From: Tetrahymena thermophila SB210
Taxonomy: Eukaryota > Ciliophora > Oligohymenophorea > Hymenostomatida > Tetrahymenidae
Direction: 5' to 3'
Assembly (NCBI RefSeq): GCF_000189635.1
Contig: NW_002476463.1
Location: forward strand, 434,001 to 498,000
Length of the DNA: 64,000 nt
The notes beneath the pieces are model-generated. The model saw nothing but the letters and a program-made list of their open reading frames with translations. It searched no databases and was not told the DNA's origin. This document shows positions 51,101-63,265 of this stretch, piece after piece (the first letter of the stretch is position 1; each line of letters starts with the position of its first letter). Position numbers and translations under genes: made by a program.

Positions 51101-51468
51101 ACTATTAAGAATGTTAAAATATATTTAAATAGAAATAATTAATTAATTGCTCATAGTATTTTTATTTTAACTTATAGTATTAGTGATGCAAGCAAGATCA
51201 TTAACATAATATTAAGCATCTCTTTTACTAAAATTAGAACTTTTATACTCTTTTTAAGTCATTATAATTTATAATTATGGTTAAAATAACATGAAAAAAT
51301 AAAATCATGAAAAAGTTAATTTATGATCTAATATGTTAAAAATTAAAAAATTAAGGTTTACTTTTTTTTAACTTAAAACTCAATAATTGGCTTTAAAAAA
51401 GCATTTAAGAAATCTATAATTCTTATATATAATTATCTAAAAGAAATTAATAATAAAAATCATAAAAA
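48169..51468. other. 3.3-kb AT-rich desert with triplicated block
   Basis: Spacer between the alveolin-type gene and a membrane-protein gene. Most of 49.39-51.42 kb is the triplicated block listed next. The first 1.2 kb (48169-49390) is AT-rich with no supported gene; a 111-codon minus-strand frame at 48899-49234 has intergenic-type composition and was not accepted. Confidence 0.5.
49390..51425. repeat. three diverged tandem copies of a ~670-690 bp noncoding block
   Basis: Landmarks recur in order at offsets of about 670 and 690 bp: TTGATARCNAARTAGAAAAT, TTTATTCTGATATHAATTTAA, ATTTTCTAATTT, TTTTTTTAATTAAAWTTT (near 49570, 50240, 50930), TTAGAATAAATACT, ACTATTTTTATTTTAACTTA, AAGCAHCTCTTTTACT and AAATTGTGGTTAAAA (near 49908, 50595, and a worn copy near 51265). 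An AAGNTTACTTTTTTTTAACTTAAAACTCAA end occurs at 50690 and 51355. None is coding. Confidence 0.8.
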
Positions 51469-53681
51469 ATGAGTATATTTAAATTTGATTTATTTTCATC
51501 TCCTTTCTTTTTTAATATTGGAAACTCAAATCAAAAAAAAGGGAGCAAATTTGGAGTCCTTTTATCACTCGCTATTATAATGACTATCCTATTTTACTTC
51601 GTCTATTTGTCTAAATAGTACTTCTATAATGAGATTGCTCCTAAATTTAGATAACAAAGTTTCATTAGTGAATAAGTAGACATACCTCTTCAAGAAGAAT
51701 TATTCGCATTTAGATATGAATATAACACAAATCAAAATATTGAAGATTTAGAAGCTTAAAATAATAAGACTTACATAATGAACTATGCTTTATTAAACTA
51801 TCAAAATGGTTCGCATACAAATTTAACAAGACTCTAAATAGTTAAATGTTCTCATCCAGATCTCTAAGGATATAATTGCATTGACTATTCAAATCTCTAA
51901 AATAGTACTATCTCTTTCAACTAAAAGTAAAACATCCTCTCTCAGGTTATTTTATTAGTTTATGGCTGTTACTAAAAAAGCAGTTTTAAATAGGATGTCC
52001 CAAGTAATTGTGCAAATCAGTCAGATGTATTAAATATTATCAATGGCTCAAGAGCAGGACTTAGATTAAAATTCTTAACTTCTTAATTCAACACCACTAC
52101 ATAGAAAGAGTAAACAAGCTTTAAGAATTAATTTATTTTTTTTAGAGGAGGTTTACTAAATATAAATACAGTCAGTGTATAGAGTCAAGTTACAACAGTA
52201 AGTAAAGGACTTTTGGTCCAGACAGAAAATGTTTTTTCTTCGCCAATTTCTTATGGATTTTAAAGTTAATCATTTGATAGTAGTAGTAGCTTGTAGTAAT
52301 CACCATATTGTGAGGTTGCTATATAGCCAGATGAAATTGTTTACAGTATTTAAATTAATTATCCAATTTTCCCTGAAGTTTTAGCTCTTGTTAATAGCAC
52401 ATTTGCTTTGCTAATGACATTAGGATTTTTTGCTAGAATGGTATCTTAGAGATTTATCAAGTAAAATTTCTTAATGTTGTTTTTTTAGAATATGTACCAA
52501 GATTCTCTAGAATAATTACTTATTTAGAACAAATTACTTGAAGAAAACTAAGTAGTCTTCTTAGAAAAAAAAATGAAAGAATATGAAGTTGCAGAAGAAA
52601 ATGTAGGATCTAAATCAATCAACTTTGAGGAATAATAACGATCAGTTATGGATAAATCAAAACAAAATAACTAATTAAATACTCTTTACTCATCTAAACC
52701 TTTATAAACAGAAGATATTTACTTTTAAACATAAAATGACGAAATTAAAGAAGAAAAATATGATATTTATAAATCCATACCTAGCCACTCACCAACATAA
52801 CTTGAGAATGTGATTGGTAAAGGCTTAAACTCTATCTCATAAATGTAAAAGAACTTATCAGAGATTTCTTAAACTGTTTTGAAAGATGTTTCAAAAATTA
52901 ATAATCGTAGGAGGACACTTTCTTATAGAGACAAAGCTTCAAATAAAATCGAATTAACTATTGGAATTAAAGAAAAAATAAAGCAAAATAATGAAAATTC
53001 TAAATTACCTGAGTTAAAAGATTACAATCTTTCTTCAAGCCAAGCACAGCAGTATTTGAAAACAGAAGATTTTTATTCAAAAAAACTGAGACTAACTACA
53101 GATAACTAAATTATGCTAAAAGCGTAAAAAATTTTCTTAGAAGATAAGTAATCATTTAATAAATTTGACATATATATTTTACTAAATATTTATTTTAACC
53201 AAAAAATAATTTATTTAATTAGATCTTGGAATACCGCTAAAACTGACAAAATCTCTAAATAACTTGGAAAGCAAACTAAAAAAGCGATAGAAGAACAATT
53301 AAATAAAAATTTAGATATTTTAGAATTGTATAAAGATATAATATTTTTAAAAAAAGCGGCTTTGATTCTGTTAAGTAAAGAACAACTTGCAGCATTAAAG
53401 CTTATAGGCTGCTCTACTTTCTATTTGAATAATATAAGCAATAAAGAAGATAAAAATTGTAATATCTTATTTTTATAAAATAGTTGATTTTAATTTAATA
53501 TTTTATTAAAAAAGCTTCTAAAGAAAACAAGATAAGCTATTTTGAAAAGCAGCTTGATATTTTGTCTTAAGAGAGTCTCCAATCAAAATATATTTAAAAA
53601 TTCCTAACTAAGTGCTAGAAAAGTGAAAATTTAGAGGATGTAGATTATAGAATTATTTCTTCTATACTTAGATCAAATTGA
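51469..53681 (+). CDS. ciliate-type two-span membrane protein with coiled-coil/disordered tail
   Basis: Exons 51469-53147, 53223-53458 and 53515-53681 give 693 residues. A short N-terminal cytosolic FDLFSSPFFFNI segment leads into KKGSKFGVLLSLAIIMTILFYFVYL (first membrane helix, about 22-48, given here across its length in parts), then an ectodomain of about 250 residues with six or more Cys and many Asn-linked glycosylation motifs. A second helix (LALVNSTFALLMTLGFFARM, about 305-325) is followed by QRFIKQNFLMLFFQNMYQD. This layout is shared by a large, mostly uncharacterised family of ciliate membrane proteins (my recollection of the family, not a search). The cytosolic tail is Lys/Gln/Glu/Ser-rich, with helical stretches near the end. 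Exon phases join exactly. Confidence 0.8.
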
Positions 53682-54518
53682 AATTAAAATTTTACGCTTT
53701 TATTACTGATTAATTTTTTATTTTTATTTGTGATTTTGAAAATTATTACATTAATTAAAATTTTTTTTTTTATTGTTTGTTTATCTTTTTAATTTTAAAC
53801 TTTGATTAATAATAAATTTTATTATTTCCCTATTTAATTACTCTAATGCTCTACTTATTTTTACCAGTCATATAGGCAATTAGTATTTTTAGAGCTTAAA
53901 CTAAATATTATTACAAAATCAAGGTTTATTAGAACAATTATCAATTATAATTTATATTATATTATATATATATAAACCGAATTGTTTTTTTAATCTGATT
54001 TCATTTGAAAAATTTAAAATATAATTTTTTTTGAAAATAGAATTTTAATTTATTTGGTTAGAGAATATCAATAGGGTTGAAATTAAAACCTGCCTATCTA
54101 CCTATTTTTGCCTTCAAAGAATTTTATTTGGAAGGTTGCATTTCACACTATTTGCTAATTAGCATAGCTTGCTATTGCTTATCGAAATCAAGTTTAGTAA
54201 GCTAAACTGCAAAAAATTTTACAAGCAATAAAGAGGCAAGCCTAGTTTCTGTTCATACTCTTTTACCCTCTTATATATTTGGATTATGTTTTATTTTATT
54301 TTAAGTTAATATAAGATATTCCCAATAACATTTTATATTAAAAAAATAGTTTTTAAATAAATAAGTAAAAAATAAAAATGAGTAATAAAAATAATTATTA
54401 TATAAAAAATATTTAAAATATTTTCTAAGCTATACATTTTTAAAAAATATATAGGACAGTTTATTATAGTTAACATTTAATTTTATTTCACTTGAAATAA
54501 AAATTTTATCATGCACTT
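53682..54518. other. convergent spacer with a GC-richer structured island
   Basis: Spacer between the membrane-protein stop and the FIGNL1 stop (converging genes). Most is AT-rich. The segment 54065-54290 stands out and is listed separately. Confidence 0.5.
54065..54290. other. unassigned GC-richer island with hairpins, possible ncRNA
   Basis: Clearly less AT-rich than everything around it and free of long A/T runs. It contains an exact 7-bp stem with a 4-base loop (AGTTTAG TAAG CTAAACT, 54191-54208), a GCTAATTAGC palindrome (54154-54163) and further short complementary pieces (GGCAAGCC; GCTTGCTATTGC). It lies between two 3' ends. One plus frame stays open through it without an ATG and without the Gln bias seen in real genes here. 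A structural RNA gene is a possibility; I could not match it to U1-U6, 7SL, RNase P, U3 or telomerase RNA by eye. Confidence 0.3.
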
Positions 54519-57006
54519 TCAGGAATCTATTTCTTCCATATTTATTTCAAAACTACCAAATTAGTTATTCCAATCAAAATATCCAGCTAAATCTTTTGAA
54601 GTTACTGTAGCTTTAACTTATTTTAGTGACTTTACAAAATCTGATTTATTGATAGGACGAATATCACTAGACTATATGTTTGTTATATCAGTACATTGAC
54701 GGATAGGTATTAAAGCTGCCTCCTTACAAAGGTTTGTCATATCAGCTCCAGAAAAACCTTTTGTAGCTTGAACAACTTCTAAAATATCCTATTTATTATA
54801 AATTTTTAAAATTAAAAATGAATAATTTATCTTCTTAGTATTTCTTATATGCAATTAATTTTTTACTTGGTCGCTCATATCAAAAGCGTTTCCTTTTGCT
54901 GATTCTCTTTCAATTACTCTTCTTATCAATTACTCTCTTGCTACCATATTAGGTAGAGGAATATATAATTTCTTAACAAATCTTCTTCTAACAGCCTATT
55001 AATAAAATAAATTAGATTATGAAATCCAAAATTTTGAAAATTAATCACATCATCAAGTTCTTATGGCCTATTTGTTGCTCCTATAAGTAACAATCTTACT
55101 TCTTCTCTTGAAGTAGCACCTTCCATTTAAACTAAAAACTCTGTCTTAATTCTTCTACTTGCCTCATTTTCATTCTAAAAATTTTAAATTTGTAAATAAT
55201 TTTTTGTTTTATCTTAAATTTTAGCAATTAGGCTAAAATAAATTTATATTTAATTTTATTATTATTTATTTTACTTCTTATCTTGCACATAAAAGTGAGT
55301 CTATTTCATCAATAAAAATAACACTTGGTTATCTCATTTCTGCTAGCTTGAAGAGAATTTTTACCATTTTCTCACCTTCACCAATATATTTACTTGTTAG
55401 AGAAGATGCTGATATAGAAAAAAATGTAGAGCCAGATTGATTAGCAATAGCCTTGCCAATCATAGTCTTACCTGTTCCAGGTGGTCCAAACAAGAGAAGA
55501 CCCTATAATTAAATATTAAATTAACTATTAAATTTAAAATGTTTTTTACTTTAGGAGGAGCTCTAATACCAGTAAAGATTTATGGGTTCAACATAGGCCA
55601 AACTATAGTTTCCTTGACAGATTCCTTAGCTGAACTTAAACCAGCTATATCTTCCCACTTAACATTAGCAGCATTTTCTACAATTTCGTTTTCAATTAAA
55701 TCTATTAACTTTATGAAAAAAATTTTTAATAACTAAAATCTGTTTTAATAAATTTTACTTTTTAATCCATTCCTTTGAGCTGCTCACACTATTCATTTTT
55801 TTTCCCTCCGGTATTTGAACCAGGTGCTCCTGGAGGTTTGAATTTTCTGCTTAGTCCTGTCTTTTTATATTCGTCTTCTGTACCACCTCCATTTAAGGCA
55901 GCAGCTTAATTAGATGAAGAATTATTATTTAAATTGAGGTTTTTCCCTATAGTATGGTAATGGACAAGATTAACAACATCATCAACTCCCTAGTTACTTC
56001 CATATTTTGTATATCCGTATTTAGGTTTATTATCATTCACACCTTCAAACTCTAGCTATCCATTATTTCTACCATATTTTCCAGTTTCTTTATTATAGAA
56101 TCCTTCTTCTTTTTATCTCTTTAACATATTATTTTAATATCTTTATTCTGATGCTGTTTTAAAACCTCCAGCTTACTATTACTCATCTTATTCTTCTTCA
56201 ATTTACTCCCTTCCTTTATTATATCTATTGTTATTTTGATACCTATTTCTACCATACCCAAAATTATTTGTATTTTAATTTTAATAGCTGTTGTAGCCAT
56301 TGTTATACTATTATTTATATCCATTTGTTTTTTATGGTTGTTCATCTTAATTTTAACTGCTTTGAGATCTATAAAACCCATTGTTATTATTTTGTTAAGT
56401 AGGACCAAAATTATTATTATTATTTTTATTATTATCAATACTATTATTAGGATTGTTCTAAAAACTATTTATATTCCCATATCCTTAATTAGAGTTGGAT
56501 GAGATTTAATTATTATTGCTATTCAATAAACTACTTATTGCAGGCTTTTAATTTGATGTTTGTCTTTCTGGAAGTCTTGCTTGAGTATTTAACTGTACTG
56601 TTTTTCTAGGTTGAGGAAATCTTGTATCTTTTTCATATTCTATAAATTACTCAAACTTTTCTTTAGATATTTTTGGCATTATATTAAACTTTTTATTAGC
56701 CTTGCTTGGTTTGTATAACTGATGATCTCTCATTCGTTCAGCTTCTTAAATAAAATCTTCTAAACATAGTGAGTTGTCTTTCTCTTAATACTTTTAAAGT
56801 AGAAAAGCGAAAGAAAAAGCATGTTTATATACATCTTCTTTATCTTCTTTTTGAAGAGAGTTTGAATTTTAAGAATACAATTAATGAGTCTCATTCATCT
56901 TATTTTTAAAGCTGGATAAAATACTCTTAAGGGTTTCCTTCTACATTGGAATTAAATTATCTTATTACAATCCCCCATCCCCAGCATCTTTATAAGTAGA
57001 AAGCAT
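54519..57006 (-). CDS. FIGNL1: FIGNL1-type AAA ATPase (fidgetin-like 1)
   Basis: Exons 57006-55759, 55708-55550, 55502-55275, 55174-55049, 54995-54867 and 54788-54519 sum to 719 residues (human FIGNL1 674). Meiotic-clade AAA ATPase; FIGNL1 homologues act in homologous recombination by dismantling RAD51 filaments. The N-terminal 400 residues are Asn/Gln-rich and disordered. The AAA module has [38 protein letters not shown], Walker A GPPGTGKT, the [17 protein letters not shown] pore-loop region, Walker [17 protein letters not shown]-like [24 protein letters not shown], arginine fingers RRRF, GFSGADM, and a C-terminal DWNNQFGSF. The [11 protein letters not shown] plus WNNxFG ending favours FIGNL1 over spastin, katanin or Vps4. 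E2F-like sites lie about 130-170 bp upstream. Confidence 0.93.
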
Positions 57007-57599
57007 TTTTTTCCGAAATAAAGACGGAGTTACTTCTTTCTTTTTAATTTAAGGTGTTTAATTATGAATGATTTTTTTTTAGATTGAAAATCTAATTCAA
57101 ATTAAAAATATAAATTATTAGTTTAATTAATTCTGGCGCAGTGGATTTAGCTTAATTATAATAATTTTTTGCGCCAAATATAATCAACTATAAAATGACT
57201 GATAAATTTAAATTAAAACAACAAAATGTATTAAGAATAAATAAATAAAAATTATTTTTTCATTTATTTTTTTAATTGAAACATAAAAATTTTAATTTTC
57301 AATACAAGTATTTTTTTTAATTTAAAAGTAATTTGATAGAAATAAAAATTAGCATTTTATCATTTATTTAAAAGGTTTTTTTAACATTAATTGAAATTAT
57401 TTTTAATATTTTAATTATTAATGTTAGGTATTTAAGAAAATAAATAAACTAAAGGTGATTTTATTTATTTAGATTGATCTTTTTAAATAAAATTATTTAA
57501 TTATTTCATATAAACTAGATTTTAAAATATCTCTTTATTTCTCATTAAGGTAGAACTTATTATTAATTTCTTTAATTTAAATGTGAAAACACTAGCAAA
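57007..57599. other. FIGNL1 upstream region
   Basis: About 590 bp between the 3' end of a membrane-protein gene and the FIGNL1 start, all transcribed leftwards. It carries the E2F-like pair listed next; the remainder is AT-rich without coding potential. Confidence 0.5.
57131..57180 (-). promoter_or_regulatory. two E2F-like GGCGC sites upstream of FIGNL1
   Basis: On the minus strand, ATTTGGCGCAAAAAATTAT (57180-57161) matches the E2F/DP consensus TTTSSCGC, and a second GGCGC core in opposite orientation (CTGGCGCAG) lies at 57134-57142, about 30 bp away. GC-only cores like this are rare in noncoding DNA of this composition. E2F control fits a DNA-repair/meiotic recombination gene. Function is inferred, not shown. 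Confidence 0.5.
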
Positions 57600-58909
57600 T
57601 CATTTACTTTTGATTTTTATATAGCATCCTTCTAATGAGACATATACAATTTAAAAGATGCAAAGTGAATTTAAGAATATTGTAGCCTTAAGAGACTTAG
57701 TCAAATCAACTACACTTTCAATTGTATCTCTTTATTTCATAATATAATTTTGTTTAAATTTATTTTTGCATATTTTTAAATAATTTTAAACCTATCTGTC
57801 GAGTTTTAAGTTGATTCATATTGACCTTATATGTATTCGATTTCATTTATAGCATAATTAGAGAAGAAAATTGCTAAGAGTAATGCTAAAGTCTTTAAAA
57901 TTAAAGATTTTTTAAATTAACAGATTTGATCAAAAAAGTATATTTTTACTTATGTCATATAAATAAATAAATTAGTAAGCAAAATATTGCTCCACTATTT
58001 GGCTTCATTTGATTCTACTTCTAGCATATACTTTTCTTCAAATGATGCATTTCCATTTTTTATTCTTTCATTTCTTTTGCGACTAAATTTTTTAGAGTAT
58101 TCATCAATTATTTAAAAAATCCAATATAAATCTAATTTACTCTTTAATGTAATTCCAAATATAGTAAGCACAAAAAGGGATGTAAACAACAAAAACTAAA
58201 GCCTATTAAATGTAATTTTAATTATAAATGCAATATATATAAATACCTTAAATAAATTTTTACTTAATAAGAAGGAATTTGATTTATAAGAATCTTTTCT
58301 AACCTAAAGAATGCTAATTTATTAATCTTTATTTAGTATGATTATAGATTTTCTTTCACACTTTTAAAATAAAATAATAATATGTTTAAATCAGATAAAA
58401 TAGATAAATACCTAGTCATAATAATTAATGAAATCAAGCTTATTATTAAAGAGGCTATGTATATGAAAACTTTATTTATATTTACCATTTAATCTACTTA
58501 TATTAAAATCTACAAACCTAAATTATATTATAACCTATTTAATATTGTACGTTTTATTCAGTCTTTTTAATGATTTATTTAATTTATTTATTAATTAATT
58601 TCTTTTAATCTCTTTATTCAGATTTTTTTCAAGATTATTATGATTGGGACTTAATACTTCTATCGATATATTGATCAAATTTTTGAAAAATAGACAATAC
58701 TTTATCAGAAATCTTTCTTTATTCTCATTTCTTACAGCTTCAAGATTGTTTGGATTAGAAATGCTTAAAAACAACATCAAAATATAAACACTAACTTAAA
58801 TGTAAAGATTATCTAAATAATAAAAGTATTCGTCCTAAGTTAAAAAAAATACTTCAAATCTCCAATTTTTTATTAAAATATTATGTGTTGACTACTCAAA
58901 TATTACCAT
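57600..58909 (-). CDS. unknown membrane protein
   Basis: Exons 58909-58412, 58360-58247, 58195-57792 and 57729-57600 give 381 residues with all phases matching; the three introns are 51, 51 and 62 bp. Hydrophobic segments: about 42-52 (weak), 205-222 (FLLFTSLFVLTIFGITL), 294-312 (ILKTLALLLAIFFS) and a final one near 350-370 (TIFLNSLCIFQIVYVSL). Between them lie a Lys/Asn-rich soluble region and an EEKYMLEVESNEAKQW helix. No family recognised. The clean phase agreement over four exons is the main evidence that this is a real gene. Confidence 0.7.
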
Positions 58910-59297
58910 TCTATCTAAAATAATCTTTTAAATATTATTTCAATTTTTAATATTAATATTAAATAAATATTAAAAATTTTAAAACTTTTGAAATTTATGA
59001 TTTTTTAATATTATATTTACTTTCATAAAAGATTATTTAAATATAAAGATATGTTATAGTAAAATTTTAGTATTAGTTTATATTCTTTAGAAATTTTATT
59101 TTATATTACTTTTTGTATACATAGTCTTAAATAATTGTTAAATTAAATAGTAATTTGGTGAAAGAATAGTCATTTATTTTGATAAACAAGTAAAAGATAA
59201 TATTTAATTTAATCGATAAGAATCGTGTTTTTATAAAAAATATTAAGAAATAACAAGCAAGCAACGTTCCCATAAAATATATAGCGATATTGATAAA
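58910..59297. other. divergent promoter spacer
   Basis: About 390 bp of AT-rich DNA between two divergently transcribed genes. No motif recognised. Confidence 0.5.
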
Positions 59298-60309
59298 ATG
59301 ATTAAAAATGCTAGTTAAATTCTATTAAATTAAGACACCTCTTCATTCTCATACACAGACATAAATTATTAGAAAAATAATTAGGGAAACAGCAATGCAT
59401 ATTTGAATAGTAGTAAAAATAGTAGTGAGTAGACATTTGATAACTTAAATATTTATTCTGCTGCCAATGAAATATCATTACAGAAATCACAAATGAGTGC
59501 GAGATTACATAATATTAGATAGAAAAGCTTGGATTTTTAAATGTTTCATCAGAATAGCCCCTAGGTTGGTCTTTCTATTAACAGCGAGAGACTTTCTTTT
59601 CAAAATAATACTTTATAATATGGATACTGCTCAAAGCATCCCAATAGAAAGGTAAACCTTTTTTCTCTTTTCAAAGAACTTATAAATAGTTTTCATTTGC
59701 TAGATTGAATCTGATATATTGGCTGTTTCATGAAAATATAATATTTTTTGTTTATTAAATCATAAAATAGGCTAAATACTATGTTAGTGAAGATTCAACT
59801 AATCTTTTTTGCTCAAAATGTGCTCTTGGAAGTGCATTAAAAGGTAAAAAAATTGAATAAGTGTTTGCTTCTGAAGGTAATTAAAATTAGAAGATGATCA
59901 TTTATAAAAATATAATTGTTAAATAGAAAAGTTTCGAAAAGCAGAAACAGATACTTTTATGAAGAATTTAAAACTAACACAAAACATTCTAAATTTAAGT
60001 GATACAGAAAATGAAAAGGGGAAAGAAAGAGTAAAAGAATTTTATGAAATATAGCTAAAGAAAATAAACGAAGCATTCAACCATGTAGAAAGCATGTTAG
60101 TAGAAGAAAGGAATAAAATAGTTTAGAAAATTCACTAAAGTATGAATGAATCTCTAAAACAAATAGATGACTATAAAATGAAAATAAAGCTTTTTAAATT
60201 TGAGGCAAGCTAACAAGAAAGAGATATTTCAAATCATTATGATAACATCATCTCATAAATGGAAAATTAACCCTTCACAGAGATTTTAAAAAAGTATTTT
60301 TTTATTTGA
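59298..60309 (+). CDS. B-box-like zinc-binding coiled-coil protein
   Basis: Exons 59298-59651, 59771-59876 and 59927-60309 give 280 residues. The first 105 residues are Ser/Asn/Gln-rich. A compact zinc-type motif CSKHPNRKAKYYV...FCSKCALGSA (about 112-140) has the C-x2-H...C-x2-C spacing common in the divergent B-box proteins of ciliates. From about 150 to the end it is coiled coil (Lys/Glu/Gln). This B-box plus coiled-coil order is that of TRIM-like proteins, but no RING is present. A similar layout appears in the partial gene at the right edge (63266 onward). Function unknown. Confidence 0.7.
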
Positions 60310-60984
60310 AATTTAAGGATTTGATATTAACTGTTTGGGTAGATTAAATGAGTTTTTACTTTAATTTCTTTTCAAAATTAAATTCAACTACTACAATAAG
60401 CTAAATCTCGTTAATAATCAATGCTTATTATTATAATTCCATGACATACTTTTATTTTGAAAATAATAATAAATACACTTTTTTAAATAACTCTCACTAT
60501 CATTGACAAAATAAATAACAAATAAATTTCAATCTTTTCAGTAAATATTCATAAAATTTTCATAATAATTAACAAACTCTTTTCAATTTAAATTTAAAAG
60601 AGTGAATTATTTTGATCATTCAATTATTATTTATATTTTAGATTGTTAAAAAAATTAGTATTTACTAAATTAAAATAAAATTTAAATTATTTGAGATGAT
60701 CATATTATTTTTATCTATTAGCTTTAATTTCCTAATAAATTTGATTACTTTTAAATCATTCTAGTTATTACTTTTCAAGTTATTTAATGGGAAAAAAATA
60801 ATTTAAACAAAATTCATTTATTTGACAATATAGCCCAATTTATAGCACGATTTTTGTAAATTTTTAAATAATATTATTTTTAAAAATTTGCTATTCTAAT
60901 TAATACATTTTGATTTTTTGAAGTGTTTAATAAATTTGTTTGCAATATTTTTATTTTATAAAATTATTACTAAATTACTTCTTT
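60310..60984. other. intergenic spacer
   Basis: About 675 bp of AT-rich DNA between two plus-strand genes. No coding frame, RNA or repeat recognised. Confidence 0.5.
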
Positions 60985-61935
60985 ATGTAAATTTATGGGA
61001 TTTTTTTTATAAATAATAGTTATAATGAGAAATTAAGTTAAATTTAAGATAGCTTAAACTCCATAAATGCATCAAAGATATCTGTTGTTTAAATTGCTGA
61101 TAAATCTGACTTACAAAAAATATAAAAAATTTTAGAAAATTCTATTGTTTACTTAAGTGATTATGAGATGGATATTTTTGAAAAACAAATTTATGAAGAA
61201 TACTTAAGTATATGTTCTTAAATATAAATTAAAAAATCAGAAAGGCCTCTAAGTTATTAAAATTCTAATTCAAGTTACATTTAGGATTAGGTTAAGCACT
61301 AAAAAAATAATTCTTGTTAGTTAAACTAGTCAAATGATATAACGAAACTAATAAAACACTTTGGAGAAAGAAAGGAATCTTATGAAAGTTTTGAAATAGC
61401 TAGCTAAAATAGTTATTTACTTAAGACGGAATAGAGTGATTGTGCCTCTACAAACTCTTTAAAATAATAAAAGCTATTAGTAAATCATATAAATAGAAAT
61501 AAAACAATAACTGAATGTAAATTTATTCGTCCTCAAAATAGTTAAAATAGCAGCAGATGCTTTGAAGTCTAAAATACTTAAAGCAAAAGCTCCAACACAT
61601 CAAATAGATCCTTATTATCTATTGAATAGTAATAGTAATAATAATATAAGATAGAAAGTAAGATTACTAATGAAAAATAAGAGAATTAATAAAAGTAAGA
61701 AAATATAAATAAAAACATAGTTTCAAAATAATAAGCACCCTACATCAATTTAGAAAATATAGATAAATATAAAAGAATTAATTATAATATGAATCAATCA
61801 AATAACAGCAATAAGTTATAAAAAAGCTCTTCAAGCATAGAAAAGAGGTTAGTTAAAAAGAATATTCCTTAAGTTAATATTGATTTTAGAGTTTTAGGGA
61901 CAAATTTAACTAATTCATATAATAACTAAAAATGA
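60985..61935 (+). CDS. Gln/Asn/Ser-rich unknown protein; frame continues past its TGA
   Basis: Single exon of 316 residues from ATG 60985 to TGA 61933-61935. The first 75 residues are helical and mixed-charge (ISVVQIADKSDLQKIQKIL; YEMDIFEKQIYEEYL). The rest is disordered and rich in Gln (including a run near residue 215), Asn, Ser and Lys. No domain recognised. A more obvious ATG at 61024 lies in another frame whose product has unnatural composition and ends early, so the upstream start was chosen. Directly after the TGA the same frame stays open for about 150 codons and looks coding for the first 75 (see findings), so the true C-terminus may be longer through an unseen intron, recoding or a mutation. 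Confidence 0.6.
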
Positions 61936-63265
61936 ACTACAAAAGTAAAATAAATCTTAAAGTTTTTCTCTAAAATAAGTAAAATAAATACTTATATATG
62001 TTTGAAAAATAATAAAATAATCTAAGAAGTTATTGAATATTTAAAGGACTTATAAATTATTCAAATGCAAATAAGATTAGATTAAGCCCAATACATCAAC
62101 AATAAATATTATTATAGTTTTCTATAAACTCTTCTATGGGTTATAAATAAAACTATGTAAATAGTAATTAGAGTAAATATTAATTAATAAAATTATTTTT
62201 AAATAAAAATTATACAGTAATTGACTATTTCTTATATAAAATAAATAGTCTTCATATATTATTAATTCATAGCCTTAATATATATCAAAAAATTGAATAA
62301 TTAAAAGCATATAAATTAGAAAATTAAATATAATTCAATAACAAATGTACTTGATTTTTACTATTATTTTTGAAACAATAAATCTTTTTTGGTTAAAAAT
62401 CTGAGATTTTTTTTTGTAAATTAGCTACTTGATTTTAAAATTAGAATTTCTTTCTCTTTTCAAATTTTGATAACAATCATTATTAATTTTAAGTTGGCCA
62501 ATATTAAAAAATTAATTGATATATTACTTTGATATTACTAAAAAACAAAATCTAAAAAAGTTGTTGAAAATCACTTTATTACAATTATATAATTTTTAAA
62601 TTTTATAAAATCCTCTGAGAAAATTATTTTATATTCGCTTTTTTATAAAAGTTAAATTTTTACATTGTGCGAAATGCTTTTTGAATCGTTTTATCTAATA
62701 ATTTTGACAACCCATTTTTATTATTATTAATTGTTTTAGACATTATTTAAAGAATTGCTTTACTATTTTTGATTTTTGTACATATTATTTATTATTTTTT
62801 TATGTTTATTCATTAACAATTTTAGGATTTATTTTGTGAAATAAATTATATAATGAAAATTCTTTTTATTTATCAAATTCATTTTTCAAAACACTTTTTT
62901 TATTTTAGATTAAATATTTAATGCAAAGGAATTTTATATCATTAAAAATAAGTTTTACTTTTGAACAAACTAAATGACGAGAAAAACTATTTAAAAAAAC
63001 CATAAATTTTCTTTCTTATTTTCATTTATATTAATATTTTGTATGCAAAATGATTTTTTCTACTTACTATTTATTTTTGTAATAACTAGTAAAAATAATA
63101 TATTTAATGTAATTTTTACTTTTTAAGGTAAAAATTAAAAAAAATAAATATAAATTAAATTATTATATATAGGTTTAGCATTATTTATTTTCTTTAAAAT
63201 TTAGAGAATAAGTTCTATGAATTATATAAAATAATAATTAAATAAATTCTGAAATAGCTAAAAAC
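61936..63265. other. region downstream: possible continuation, then AT-rich spacer
   Basis: 61936-62160 stays open in the frame of the preceding gene, with peptide features such as EVIEYLKDLQ and SFLQTLLWVI. From about 62200 to 63265 the sequence is AT-rich with no supported gene or RNA. Confidence 0.4.

Noticed and set aside
56121..56502. Ile-rich frames on both strands
   Set aside because: Products of the Asn/Gln-rich disordered region of FIGNL1 read in wrong frames.
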